A DNA stretch of 64,000 nucleotides. Origin: Malaya genurostris. Lineage: Eukaryota > Arthropoda > Insecta > Diptera > Culicidae. Positions within the stretch are counted from its first letter, which is position 1, and every line of letters starts with the position of its first letter. The stretch is from NCBI RefSeq assembly GCF_030247185.1, contig NC_080571.1, positions 234,948,666 to 235,012,665 of the forward strand, written 5' to 3'. This document shows, piece after piece, positions 44,129 to 55,965 of the stretch. The notes below the pieces were generated by a model. It searched no databases. It was given only the letters and a program-made list of their open reading frames with translations, and had not been told where the DNA came from. A program made the position numbers and the translations under genes.

Positions 44129-46250
44129 CTGAAAAAAAGAATGAAAAAATTTATCAATTTGCTTCAGCTAAATTTACTTAACACATCCACTTATGCTAGG
44201 CACAACATTGACGTCTTTTTGATTCATTCATTTGAAGTTGACCGTGGACAACTTTCAGATTGATCCCTCATACTCAGGTATTTAATAATTTTGAACATAA
44301 TTCCTAATTGCTTCACGCCATTCTTTCCGTTTCAGATAATCGTGAAGGGTAGTGAATTATAGGTCAGTTCTACATTCAACGACATGGGATTGGATTCCAC
44401 TTACTAGTGACTATGAAGAAAGCAACAAAATTGAAATAATAAATAAGAATTGTTATATAGTGCTATACAGTCATTCACAATCTTGGGGAAATAGCTTGTA
44501 TAAATTTACTCTCCAAAATCTTGTTTCTAGTCTTGTCTATCGTGCTATGTAAAAACGTAGGAAACATAATCATGTAATTTGGGTCAAAATTTTATCAAAA
44601 CCAATAAAAGGGTTATTTTGTAATTAAATTTTTGAAATCTTTTCCAGAGTAAATCAGCGATTCCCAAAATGGTCCCTGTAGCCCACTGGTGGGCTCTAGC
44701 TCATTTATAGTGGGTAGTAAACTCAAAATTGACCCCAGGTGAGCAATGAGTCGCAAATAGTCGGCTGAAAGTGAGGAAAGTGAGAAGATGAATGCGTAAG
44801 TGGTGTTACGGTCAAAAATTGGTCAAAAAACTACAAGGATCAGCCCTATGGGGTTGTTCGAGCCATTGATGTGGAACAAGGCAACCAAAATTTCTAATGA
44901 TCTCCAAACAAAAAGTTCAATCAATCCGAACCAACACCGAACATCATTTGTCTTGATTTGCATTTGCTTTATGACCAACGAAATTACACCATTATCCCAA
45001 ATATATGCAATTATATCTTTGTACATACATGCGATTTCGATAATTAAGCTTCTCTTCGCCAAGCTTGTGTTCAAGTTTTTTATGCAAGCAGTTTTTTTAG
45101 CGTTAAGTTTCTCTATCATTCTGCGATTTCGGTTGAAGCGATAAACTATTTCTCATTATCAATCGAGATCATCTAATATAAATTAGAAATTAATCTTAAG
45201 CATTCAAAATTTATCCAGGGGTAGTTATCAATTTCTCATGGGGAAACGACATAACATGGAATTCCGAGCTTGCATGACACAAGATCAGAGTATATCTGAT
45301 TTTCTCAGAAACGGTGACGAATATCAAAAAACCCAACAGACAATCTCTTATAAAATTAGTTTAGATTATTCTGTGAAAATTTCAGAATGATTGTTTGACT
45401 TTAGCGGTCGGGAAAGTCTTTTTTCTGAAGGATGAGTTGCATAGCTGAAAACGGCAACTTTCTACTTGTTCATTGAATATCTCGCCTTCAAAAGCATAGA
45501 TCGAAAATCTATCCTGAAAATGTCTAGATAATTTAGTTTAGATGCGATTAGTGCATAAAAACATATACGTTGTCGCGATAAAAATTAATTGAATGTTATT
45601 TTTGTAATGGTGAGTACATTTCTATGGCTTCACCATTTTTTTCTGCTCTTGTATCCTGGTAACGTAACGAAACATGAGAGAGAAATAAAATCGGCTCATC
45701 AAGGCTGCCAAACAAGCGGTAGCTTTATTGGATTTTATGTAATGTAGTCAAACTTGTAATCGAAAATATCAAAACTTTATTGGCCACCCGGCCACATCGA
45801 GAGTCATTTTACACCCTTTTACGAGAGAGCATGGAGAGAAATGTAATACGCACAGCGAGCGATACGGTTTTACGCTAACAACTGGCATCAGCCTTTAAAG
45901 ATTCAAATCGTTTTATGGCACGATTTTGTATTGCTGTCTAGCAACAACCTACCTCTAGCATGCTAGGAGTAAGACTGAAACGTTAGCTTTAATTTCGCTT
46001 CTATTTATAGATTCGCGTACTTCCAACAGCTTTTGCATCGATTGACCAATCAGAGCGATGCTTTCCCTTTGCTATATCGCTTACCTCTTCAAAACCGTCG
46101 TCTATGGCAGGGAAATCCGGTATGCCAAAGATTTTTAGCAGCCAAATAGGACACTGCTCGCTACTAATCAAAATTTCAATCATATATAAATATATATATA
46201 AATTCTAATTTGCGCCTCTATATAGAAAATAAAGATGTGTTCCACTACTA
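44129..46250 (-). other. Intronic DNA upstream of the T-box exon, mostly unique
   Basis: No exon or intact element is visible. A phrase near 44650 (CGATTCCCAAAATGGTCCCT) resembles one near 25048 (GGGTTCCCAAAGTGGTCC) and may be the terminus of a hAT-type short element; only one end is seen. An ATATAT-rich stretch lies at about 46184-46202. Confidence 0.5.
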
Positions 46251-46259
46251 TTATACAGA

Positions 46260-46994
46260 ACAGAAAGGAAATTCAGGTCCAGGTTCAGAATTCAGAATTG
46301 GAATCCAGGTCCACATTCATGATTCAAGGGTATGCCTCGGATCTCTGTTGAATTTTTCAGAATTCGAGTCCTAAATCTTGTTCAAATATAGAGTTTAGGT
46401 CCAGAATCCTGTTCCACGGATCAGAATTTAGGTTCAGATCCAAAATTTCTTCAGGAATTCAGCTCCAGAATCTAGAATAAGATTTCATGTCCAAAACTGA
46501 AGTCCAGATCCATGTTCAGAATTCAGGTCATGTAAAGTCAGGTGTTCAATTCTAGAACCCAGGTATAAAACTCAGGCCCAGAATTCGGAACCCGACTTCC
46601 GCTCAGGAATCCAGCTCCATGTTCTGAAACTAGGTCCAGAATTCTGGTCAAGAGTCAAGGTTGAGGATCTAGTTTCAGGTTCCAAAACTCTGTCAATAGT
46701 TCTGGTCCTGAATTAAAATCTGGGATCAGGATTCTGGCCCAGAACCAAAATCCAAGTCCAGGTTGAGAATTATTTTCCAAAACCCAGGTCCAAACTAAGA
46801 ATTCTGGTCCAGAATCGAAGTCCCGAATTGGGGTTCAGAATTCAAATTCTGCACTCAGATCAGAATATTCAGAGATTTGGTCAAGTTTCTACATTCAGGT
46901 CCAGGTTCTGAATCCAAACAGAAAACACTGGTTCAGGGTCAGAATACAGATCCAAGGTTAGAATCTTTATCCAGAATGCAGGTAAAGAACTTAG
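46260..46994. repeat. Degenerate minisatellite, left part
   Basis: The sequence is built of diverged short units around the words CAGGTCCAG, AGAATTC, CCAGAATCC and TTCAGGTTCAGAATC, spaced about 12-30 bp apart. There is no reading frame of note. The array continues at 48946-49335 beyond the LINE insertion and its flanking repeats. Confidence 0.8.
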
Positions 46995-47190
46995 ATCAAG
47001 AATTAAAGTCCGTAATCAGACTACAAAATTTGGACCTAGAATCCAAACCCAGAGTTCTGTTCCTGAATACAGGTTCAGAATCCTAAATCAGGATCAAGTT
47101 CCAGGTACACGATTCTGGTGCATGTCCCGGATCTCTGGCAAATTATCAGAGTAAAAAATCTTGTTTAGAATTCTGAATTCCGGAATCAAG
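46995..47190 (+). repeat. Long direct repeat flanking LINE copy 1, left
   Basis: Matches 48753 to about 48945 nearly base for base: AGAATTAAAGTCCGTAATCA, CTACAAAATTTGGACCTA, ATCCAAACCCAGAGTTCTGT, CCCGGATCTCTG and AAATTATCAGAGTAAAAAAT. It ends where LINE homology begins. It is either a long target-site duplication or a minisatellite higher-order unit; exact abutment on both sides favours the former. Confidence 0.82.
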
Positions 47191-48752
47191 AAGCATTATC
47201 TTGTGCATACCGTCTTAAGGTTACAGGGCTTTGGAACAGTAACCCATTAGATAATGCTACCAGCCACACTCGCTTGTGGTCTCAAATGGTTACGTGGGAT
47301 GAGTATTTACTCGCTCCTAGTGACCTAACTCTCACATACAGTTTTTTTTCTTTCAAAACATTCAATGTGAGCTATCCTCTTCGTGAGGAATGGTTGTGTG
47401 GTTGTCTGGAACGACAACTTGATGAACACATAGTTTGTTAAACGGACGATTCTCTGTTGAATGGTCGTGCTGGTGTCTACTGTCGTGAAATGAGGCTGGA
47501 GCAGTCTCATTCACTTGGTAGATACTGTACTGTGTTCAAAGCAGAAATTTACGCGATTCTGTGTGGAGTACAATCGGCACTTCAGCAGAGGATCTGTGGT
47601 AAACGAATTAATTTTTGTTCCGACAGTCAGGCAGCCTTAAAAGCATTCAGTTCGAATGACTCACGGTCGAATCTAGTGATCGCATGTCGAAATCAAATTG
47701 AAGACCTCAGCATTTCAAATGCTGTTTACTTCTTATGAGTACCCGGCCTTTCTGGTATTACTGGAAATGAATGGGCTGATGAGTTGGCTAGAGCTGGTGC
47801 AACGAATGATTTCGTTGGTCCTGAACCAGCTTTACCACTTTCAACTAGTTGGAAAAAACACAAGATTCGTTCTTGGACTGCATCCAAACATGCCAGCTAC
47901 TGGCGCAGCTTGCAAACTTGCGCTCAGGCAATAACATTTTTACCAGATTTGAATCTGAAAATGTCAAAATGTGTACTGCATTTTTCCAAGTATCATTGCA
48001 GTATTCTGGTCAGATCTCTGACTGCACATTGCAAACTCAATTATCGCATGGCTACTGAGTATTATTCGTGTGATTTGTGTGAATGCGATTAGGGTACTTC
48101 ATATCATCTTATATGTAACTGTCCCGCAATGATACAACTACGTATCCGGGCTTCTGGTTCTCCATACATGATTGATTCTGTGTATGCGGAGCTAAAATTA
48201 AAGGATATTCTCTCGTTTCTCACCCAATGTGGTAAGGAGCTATAGTCAGAAGGGTCCATCGTTCTTCCTGGAGTGAATGAATCCTTTCTGTATTCACCTT
48301 AAATAGGGTTTAGCTGATTGTTTGGCATCCTTTAGGGGGTACCGAATTTACTTCTGCTCTTACATACTGCGAATCGTTCTGCATTCTTCCGGGAGTGCAG
48401 AATGGTGTCGCTTTTGTAAGATCTCTAAATCCTCTCGGGGGTTGGAGATTTTATTAACAGCAGACTGTTCGGGACCTCGTAGAGGTTCAGAATTTACTTC
48501 TGCTTCCACTAAATGTGATCCTCAGCAGATTGTTCAGCATCCCTTAGGGGTGCAGAAATAACTTCTGCTTTTATGTGTTTTTGTGCCGTCAATTTTTCCC
48601 ATGCTCCTAGTCCAACCCTTACCATTTCATTTCAATCCTTCCCTCTTATATATCGGGAAAATGAGGCTAAAAACAAATTGATGGCAAGGTACAAATCTCC
48701 AAACATCAAGGGGAACGTGCCATTTAAGCCAATTTGTTCTGATTCCTGATAG
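47191..48752 (+). mobile_element. 5'-truncated LINE fragment (RNase H and 3' UTR), copy 1
   Basis: Homology to the copy at 60.1-61.6 kb starts at AAGCATTATCTTGTGCATAC and ends at CTGATTCCTGATAG (48752). There is no poly(A). The insert interrupts a minisatellite and is flanked by direct repeats of about 190 bp (46995-47190 and from 48753). The 3' UTR (about 48250-48752) is shared with copy 2 and includes GTGCAGAATGGTGTCGCTTT. Confidence 0.85.
47217..48246 (+). pseudogene. LINE RNase H and C-terminal zinc region, copy 1
   Basis: The RNase H part is readable from 47457: NGRAGVYCREMRLEQSHSLG, TVFKAEIYAILCGVQSAL, INFCSDSQAALKAF, then (W)VPGLSGITGNEWADELARAG, so the acidic triad and the His-loop region can be placed. 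A TGA replaces the Trp before VPGLSG (near 47736). Downstream come ASYWRSLQTCAQAITFLPDL, YYSCDLCECD, a TAG (48090-48092) and, in the same frame, GTSYHLICNCPAM, which completes a Cys/His zinc motif. The reverse transcriptase is missing. Confidence 0.82.
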
Positions 48753-48945
48753 ATCCAGAATTAAAGTTCGTAATCAGACTACAAAATTTGGACCTAAAAT
48801 CCAAACCCAGAGTTCTGTTCCTGAATCCAGGTTCAGGTTCAGAATCCTAAATCAGGATCAAGTTCCTGGTACACGATTCTGGTGCATGTCCCGGATCTCT
48901 GTCAAATTATCAGAGTAAAAAATCTTGTTTAGAATCCTAAATCCA
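48753..48945 (+). repeat. Long direct repeat flanking LINE copy 1, right
   Basis: Begins directly after the LINE 3' terminus GATAG with ATCCAGAATTAAAGTTCG and parallels the left copy, with one 6-bp extra unit (GGTTCA). It then continues into minisatellite DNA. Confidence 0.82.
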
Positions 48946-49335
48946 GGTCCGGAATTCTGCTCCAGATTTAGACTCAAAATCTACGTCAGTAGTTCAAGTC
49001 AAGAGATTAGGTTCAGGTCTGGAATCCGAATCCATGCTATGAATCCAAGTGAAGATTTCAGCTTCAGATTCAGAATTATTTTCTGTCAGAATTCAGGTTC
49101 AAAATCCATGTCCAGATTCAGTATTAGGATCCAGAAAACTTGTCGGGCCCTGAGGTTCAGAATCCTGGTCAGTCCAAATTCACAGTCCAAGGGCAAAATA
49201 CTGGACAAGAATCCAGGCACAGAACTCACGTCCAAAGTCTAAGTTCAAAGTTTAGTTTCAGAAACTATGTCGAAAGATCCAAGAACTAAGTCCAAACTGT
49301 TTCGTTTTCAGGTTCAGGCTCAGAATCTAGGTTAA
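48946..49335. repeat. Degenerate minisatellite, right part
   Basis: Continuation of the array with the same vocabulary (CAGGTCCGGAATTC, TTCAGATTCAGAATT, AGGCTCAGAATC). It ends at about 49335, where unique DNA begins. Confidence 0.78.
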
Positions 49336-51850
49336 GGCGATCGTCCAAGTATCATGCGCGCGGGTGGTTTTAGGAAATTTTCGATGGAAATTTTGAAAAA
49401 TTTACCAAAACCAAAAACATACAGACCTTTGAAAAACTTTTATCTATCTGCAGGGCAAAAATGGCTGAAAAATTCGGAGGATTTTCCGAGTCTTATCAAA
49501 AAAAAGCTCTGAGTGTTTTTGTGATGTTTCACAATTATTACACACATTCAAACAGAAGCGGATTTTCTTCAGTTCAGCAGGAACATTTAAAATTTTAAAT
49601 TCATGGTATAAGATTAGAAACTTTTAAAGTTCGCACACTTCTCTGAAACCTGCCGAGCAGACTTCTCCCAAAATGTGCCAACCGGGTTTCACGTAGCTAC
49701 TCACAATATTAAATACACGATTATCACTTAGTATGGAATCTCATCAATAAATTATAACCCAAAAAGTATCCCAAACATTTGCTAGACATTGCTGCTCGGT
49801 TCGCTGACGTTGGTTCGGCAAACTCGGTTGACACGTAGAGGAAGTTTCGACCAGAGCCCACAAGCGGGAAAATCCTAATTTTATGTTTATTTCGCCAACC
49901 TAACACATTCGCACCTTCGATTTCGGCGATTCGGTTAGTCCCAAAAGTGGGTGTTAAGAAAGCATAATTTACCGATGGTCCCAATGGTAGTAGCAACCAC
50001 AGGAGTAGTAGTACTAGTAGTATCAACTAAATGGTCAACGGTTGATGCATACCACTTCAGTGTAGGAAAAATCGCCTACTTCGATATTGAACATTTCTTC
50101 CGTTTATGGTTTATTTTCTTTTTCTTCCTAGCTCTCCATTTCAACGCGGCGGGCATCAACGAGTAAGAATGGCGTTTCGAGAAAGAGTATGCATAAGTTG
50201 ATGTTTCGTACCTAATTTATCAACCTAACACCTAACTTCGCTGTGAGCCATTTATATGCTAAAAATCGGCACCACGTTGGCACACACAGGAAAACTTTAC
50301 CGTGGCTGTGTGTTGGTCGACGATGCGGAAAGTGCCGTCTTTTTTACACCCTGATTACACCTTCCGAGCGTCAACCACCCTCACCCAATTAAAACACGTA
50401 CCTAACGAACATGCCACCAACACTACGTCATTCTCGAAAGGATGTATGGTTGCTTGGAAAATGTGGTGAGGACATGCGCTTCACCACCCGGGTCACCCTC
50501 GGTCTACCACTGGAACTGTTTCGGTGGGGTTGTTCTTTCTTCCCAATGGTGTTCAATCTTTTATCTACCAACACAAAGAGAACAGATATCAACAGCGTCG
50601 TTTCCAGGAGGGTTCGAAGACGGCGATGGTTGCCATGACAGCCACAGCCAGCTCAGCTTCTTCAGTTTAGCACACCATTCCGGGCGTCGTCGTCGTCGTC
50701 GTCGTCGTCTGGCGAGACGACACAAGATAGTCGGTTGCTAGCTTACTAAGACTTTCAGCAAAAGCGACAGACTCCGGGGGTTGGCAAATCGGGGGGTGGC
50801 ACAGCGGCGATTCCTTCTAGCTGACGACAAATCGATTCTTTCTGCTAACGAACTTTCTCGCAGCTCATTCCTTCACTTGTTGGCAGGTTCCAGACAAGGC
50901 AAGGGTTTATGAAGTGAAAGAGGAAAAGCTTCCGAAGACATTGACAGCATCGGGGGAGGTTTATTTTCAACATCTCTTTAATTAGATCGGTTGAACGGTT
51001 CGGTGGCATCTGTCGCAGTTATCGAGCAGAGTTTACCGTTTCCAGAGGCACTTACAATGAAACGACATTTTTTTTCATTAACTGCAACCGAGTACGGTTG
51101 GTTTGTCCAACTGAATCATGTAGGATAAAAGCTCGTTCCGGAGAGGGTAGTATCCATACTTATTTCATCCGGAATTGATTTGTCAACAATTATTTCATTT
51201 TATCGTAACTTTGCTAACAGAGGTGGCGTTGATGAATCATTATTGTTCACTTCCATTTGACTGTTTTCGAAAGTATGTAACGAAAATGCCAGAACTTTTC
51301 AAAGTTGTCGACGTTTGAATATCACTAACATCTTCGGAATCATGTCAAAAGCTACTACACAAAGAAAATATTTAAGTTTCTAGTTTCTAAAGATACGAAG
51401 ACCCGTGTTTCAATTATTGATACAATCGAAGCTAATAAATGTCATTTTCAATTACTCGAAACAGAAAAAAATCACGAGAAATAAATGTCACTCTCAGCTC
51501 CGCTTGCAAATTATGAGAACGAGATCCATGTCCAGTCGACAACATAAGCAGAAAAGTAGTTTCAAAATTGTATTCTTTTTTTCATTTACCTCTTAAGTCA
51601 TTTTCGGTTTTCGGTGCAAATCGTATACTGTGCAGTGTCGATATTTAACCGAAACCTGGAGAATCGATAACGACAGAAAACGATTTGCAATGATTTTTAC
51701 CTGTTGGTGCTCGTACCTACGCAGCAATTCCTCAAGAAACAAACATACGATCTCTGTGAAATTCGTAATATTTTTAACAATTATTCTTCATCGAAAAATT
51801 TTCGAACCGTATTTTTTCCCTTTGCCGTTAGGGTGACCTTTTCTATGTTA
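49336..51850. other. Repeat-poor, GC-richer island in the probable T-box intron
   Basis: Unique sequence with a (CGT)n tract at 50.7 kb. Open frames at 49724-50026 (minus), 50411-50638 and 50442-50741 (plus) show no domain I know and no T-box text. Intronic enhancer DNA is plausible given the gene class. Confidence 0.4.
50684..50712. repeat. (CGT)n trinucleotide microsatellite
   Basis: GTCGTCGTCGTCGTCGTCG-type run within a GC-rich repeat-poor island. It could encode Arg or Ser/Val runs, but no supported gene covers it. Confidence 0.9.
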
Positions 51851-52924
51851 GGGTGGATCAAAAATCGATTTTTTGGAAAACTGTCATTCTTTAAAAATTC
51901 ATTACTAGGTAATCATTGAACCGATGTTTTCAATTTTTAAATATGTTGTCTAGAAATGTCAACAGTTTTTAGGAAATATAGAGTTGGAATTTTACGGTTG
52001 ATAACGTCAACTGTACAGAAAAAATAATGATATTTATACAACATATAAATCAATGATACTATGAAAAAGACATAAGTTGAATAAAAAAATTGATTGAAAA
52101 TATTTCAATTTACGCTAGTTTCGCTTTAACAGTATATTGAAAAGTAAAAACTTGAGAAGTAACTTTATATTCAAATCACTGCTTCAAATATGTGCATGAA
52201 AATAGATGTAAATATTTTTATCTGTGTGTATAAGTTTTTAGCGATTTTCATTGTTTGTAGTTAGAAGGCGGTACATGTTTTCATAATATTTTATAAAAAT
52301 TTAAACCTTTTTTCAAAACATTTCAAAAAATTAGCGAAGTGAAGCTTTCCGTTATAATTATAAGTCAAGCATTTGTTGACCAAGTTTCGATTTGAAATGT
52401 TCAAAAACGGAAAGTTTTGTTGGGCCAATTTTTATATGTCATGTTAAAAAGTCTAAATTTTCAACAACAAAAAATGAAAACATGTAGCACCTTCTACCCA
52501 CAAACCGTGAAAACTGTTTAGAAACAATACAATTAGCATTTTGAAATCCAAAAGACATTTTTGAATTCTCATATTTTCTCTTTCTTTCGTTTAAAAGTTA
52601 TGTTTTTTTTTGTGAAATGGGCATAGTTGATATATGCTTGATATAAAATTTTAAACTAAATTAATCACTCTTAAACCTTCACTTCACTAACTTTTTCACT
52701 TTCACAAACTTTTTGTTATGTTAATGATGATGATGATGATGGTTCCGCCTCATACCCCTACAAAGGTGTGTGCTGGACGATTTATCTAAATGATAATAAA
52801 TATTGCATCACATATTTTAACCAGTTAACTAAATATAAAACGATCTGGTTAATCCAGCAGGTATAGATTCTCCTTCTAAAGTAAAACTGAGAACAAGAAA
52901 ACATTCAAATATTTCCGGTTCACT
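51851..52924. other. AT-rich intronic DNA
   Basis: Starts with a phrase related to the foldback vocabulary (GTTAGGGTGGATCAAAAATC). No gene or exon seen. A short (GAT)n run lies near 52725-52740. Confidence 0.4.
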
Positions 52925-53045
52925 ATCCAGGGATATTCAAGAAAATTTCCTACCCGGTAAGATCCTTGAACAAATCAGGAATCGAACCCGATATCTTTGT
53001 CAGTATCAGACAGCAATTCACCTGCCCTTCCCGCTGGACCAGTTC
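52925..53045 (-). repeat. tRNA-derived short element (SINE-like head)
   Basis: On the minus strand from about 53042: TGGTCCAGCGGGAAGG (box A-like), then about 45 nt later GGGTTCGATTCCTG (box B). These are internal RNA polymerase III promoter boxes at tRNA-like spacing. A non-tRNA body follows (AAGGATCTTACCGGGTAGGA). Cloverleaf pairing is poor, so it is a tRNA relative and not a functional tRNA. Confidence 0.6.
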
Positions 53046-53236
53046 ATCGCTACAAACATCAGCTACGATGGAGTAACGAGACTGCGGATGAGCAGAGCCA
53101 TGCCCAATTCCATAAACAAATTCCGATTCCGAAATATAATCAATAAATCATTACTCAACTCTTACAAAATCAAGATTCGAACTTGACACCTAGAATACTA
53201 AAGCTTTAAAAATAAAATACCTTTGTAAACAACTCA

Positions 53237-53545
53237 TTTTTTTTGTCGTGATTACGACCTACTTTACTATGGGGTGCCTTTTCAAAATTAGCCATATGGA
53301 AGAATGGGCAGAACTTAATCGTGAATATCTCGACTTGCATTAAGGGCAGCAACATAATTCTTTCGCCATTTCATCAAAAATATGATCAGGAATTTAGGAT
53401 AATATTTTGAACAGTGAGAGATAACCACAAACAACTCAAAAATGAAGTTTTCTAAAACTTTGAAACAACGCGGAAAACTCTTTACTTTTGTTTGGCTTTT
53501 TCGCGCAAGGACGACGATTTCGAGGTAGTCAGGCACATATCTTCA
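53237..53545 (+). repeat. About 300-bp direct repeat, copy 1
   Basis: Shares with 53843-54150 the words TTTTTTTGTC, ACGACCTACTTTACTATGGG, AAGAATGGGCAGAACTT, ATATGATCAGGAATTT and GAGGTAGTCAGG, in order. No protein is seen in either strand across both copies. Confidence 0.8.
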
Positions 53546-53555
53546 TCTGAATGCG

Positions 53556-53600
53556 TATAAAAAGGGGAACCGTGGTCGAAAATCGATCAATTCTTCTTGT
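53556..53600 (+). promoter_or_regulatory. TATA-box-like core promoter
   Basis: GCGTATAAAAAGGGGAACCG (TATA at 53556) precedes a TCAATTC initiator-like site about 30 nt downstream. No convincing coding sequence follows, so it may be a relic within the repeat. Confidence 0.3.
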
Positions 53601-53842
53601 GTGTTGGATGAAAGCAGACGTCGTGAGAATGATTTATCATTTGCTTTCCGGTCGTCAAGGTAGCGATATCATCAACCAATAGCGACGGAGAGTGCACCTT
53701 CTGCGTAGTTAAAACCTCAACCGCTCAGGTAGCCACTCATATTCGCTTTCCTGTCATCAAGCCGAGACTTTGAGTCTGTTCTAAGTTCTGAATATAGTTC
53801 TTGAGCTCAGGTCCAGTTCCTAATTCCAGAATTCTTCAAATC

Positions 53843-54150
53843 GGTTTTTTTGTCCTGAATACGACTTACTTTATTATGGGGCGCCTTTTCAAAATTTACC
53901 CTGTACAAGAATGGGCAGAACTTTACCATGAATAATCTTTTGATATATTTAACCCAACAACATATTTTTTTTCTACAAGCTATCGGTAATATGATCAGGA
54001 ATTCGTGATTAAATTTTCAACAGCGTGAAAAACCCTAGAAATAATTGAAAAACAAAGTTTTCTAAAGTTTTTGAAAAAAAATCATCACGCTTGCTTGCCT
54101 TTTTCGCATCCGGACGACGGTTTTGAGGTAGTCAGGTTTATATCAGAATC
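53843..54150 (+). repeat. About 300-bp direct repeat, copy 2
   Basis: Second copy, with TACGACTTACTTTATTATGG, AAGAATGGGCAGAACTTTAC, AATATGATCAGGAATTCGTG and TTTTGAGGTAGTCAGG. A shared phrase 160-340 bp further right in each case (TGCGTAGTTAAAACCTCAAC and TGCGTGGTGTAACGCCTCAA) suggests a larger diverged tandem unit of roughly 600-800 bp. Confidence 0.8.
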
Positions 54151-55199
54151 TACTGAACAAATAGAAAAGGAAATCTTTGAATAAAAACTGTTCATTTCTT
54201 TTATTACTAAAGACGAAACTGGTTGGCGAGGTGAGGTTATCCCACCAACATCAGTAAGAACAAACCAAGTATAAAACGTGAAAGTCTTATTTGGATTTAG
54301 ATCGTTAGGAGGATTCTTAGTGTCCGTAGGATCCATAGTACTAGCCATGCAATGATTCTGTACACTAAGAATCGGCTGCGAAGTCTGTTGAAACAGAAAG
54401 GCCAAATTCCACAAAAGGAATGTAATGCCAAGACTTTGCTTTGCTTTTCGTTAGGAGGAGCAGTCGGCAATGAAAGTAGACCTTTTGCGTGGTGTAACGC
54501 CTCAAACGCTCAGGTCACAGAGCCAGTTTTCAGGATAATTTGATAAGCTTTGTGCAATTTTCGCAGTGCAAAATTCGCAATAGTGTTTAATATCTTAGAG
54601 AATTACACAATTTGGCCCTTCTGAATACCAGAAATTGATCTCGTACGGTATTTTGAAAACTTTTTTCCACTGAAATATTTAAATCCGAAACGAAATGAAT
54701 GATATCAAAATTCTGTATGTTTTTATTTAGAACAATAATTGTATACCCAAAGAATTATGCGAAATTTTCTTCACCATACTGTATACGGCCCATTTTTCAA
54801 CCACTTGCAGGTTATAGTTGAACTTTCTGCTGATTTGCTATATAAAATGCATAGCACCGACTTAGAAGCCATTAATGAAAGGTTCCTTCCAGAACCACCA
54901 TTATTTTATCATAAAGAACTATACTGGTTGTTTCGTAATATTTAATTGTGTGTCAGAATCTTTAATCTGTACTTTAGTTTAGGTGTGTCATTTCAAATTC
55001 TAGTAGTGAAAAAGAGGAAAGCTTGCACAATTCACACAATCGATCAACTAATTGATATTCGAATGTATAAAGAAAGAGTGTCCGTTTTATTCGTATTCAC
55101 GACATCCAGTTATGTCGCTGACATTACACACCCGTACTTTTTTAAACTTTGAAACAAATAATTAAAAATCCATCATCATCATCACACAGAACATAACAC
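54151..55199. other. Unassigned intronic DNA
   Basis: Holds the tail of the large diverged tandem unit to about 54540. The rest is AT-rich with frames (54739-54945) that show no domain. Confidence 0.4.
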
Positions 55200-55445
55200 A
55201 TGTTGTGTAGAGAAGTTTGCTGGTATCCAAGATTGATTACGGGTTTACCCGGGCGCGCAAGGAGCAGCAATCTGGACATTTTAAGTATAAAAATCCCTCG
55301 ATTGATTCGGAAAAGCTTCTTTTCATATCTACGATACAGTGCCGATACAGTGAGGCACTCGCCTCTGGCGCCATCATCCAGGGAACGACAAAAATTTATG
55401 AAAATGATAAAAATTTGTTGCACGATAAGTTTATTAAGAAATTAA
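55200..55445 (+). pseudogene. Possible LINE reverse-transcriptase C-terminal relic
   Basis: MLVSKIDYGF at 55217 resembles the LxxSKLDYG motif seen after the fingers/palm of jockey/R1-like reverse transcriptases. Weakly related text follows (ISTIQCRYSEALASGA). Too short and decayed for a family call. Confidence 0.35.
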
Positions 55446-55572
55446 TTTCTCACGAATTTTTATTTGAAAACTATTTAAATTAGTTTTTGCAATGACTGAG
55501 CGGAAATATATATTGGAGAAGCCAAGTGAAAGAAAAACTAATAGAAAAGATGAATTTTTGGAAAAAGATACG

Positions 55573-55643
55573 CTCAGAGACAGGACACGAACCTGCGTTC
55601 TTATGCATTCCGTGCATACGCGCTACCATTTCGCCACTCTGAT
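55573..55643 (-). tRNA. tRNA-like gene or pseudogene, initiator-Met-like body, anticodon loop reads GGA
   Basis: The 71 nt fold as a cloverleaf. The acceptor is ATCAGAG with CTCTGAG (six pairs), box A is TGGCGAAATGGTAGCGC, the anticodon stem is TATGC/GCATA around loop ACGGAAT, and the T arm is GCAGG/CCTGT around TTCGTGT. The first 20 nt resemble eukaryotic initiator tRNA-Met (AGCAGAGTGGCGCAGTGG). The loop would present GGA, a Ser anticodon, but there is no long class II variable arm, and the loop lacks the usual U33. A TTTTT terminator lies seven nt downstream (plus-strand 55562-55566). A tRNA-derived repeat is the likeliest reading. Confidence 0.5.
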
Positions 55644-55965
55644 CTTGTTTTAGCCACTCCAAAACTCGAAACAGACATAGTAGCAACGTACATCGAACAT
55701 GGTCTACATCCTGGCCGTCACCCGACCGATACCTTACATCCAAACATCTTCTCTGTCCATCAAACACTAGTCCTCTCGCTTTATACCTATTTCTCCGATC
55801 AAGCATTTAAATTAGATTCAATTTAGGATTAGTATTGTACTGTTACATAAATTCGAAAAGATACCATCGTAATCATAATCATTTATTCACATGAAAGTGC
55901 AACTCTATAGCCAGTTAGAATACAAAACCGCCATTCATCGACGACCGTAACAATTATCTTTCCTG

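Noticed and set aside
49724..50026. Minus-strand frame starting MILLVLLLLWLLL, resembling a signal peptide
   Set aside because: The hydrophobic start comes from a repeated GTAGTA/ACTACT stretch. The rest shows no domain, and it lies in the probable intron.
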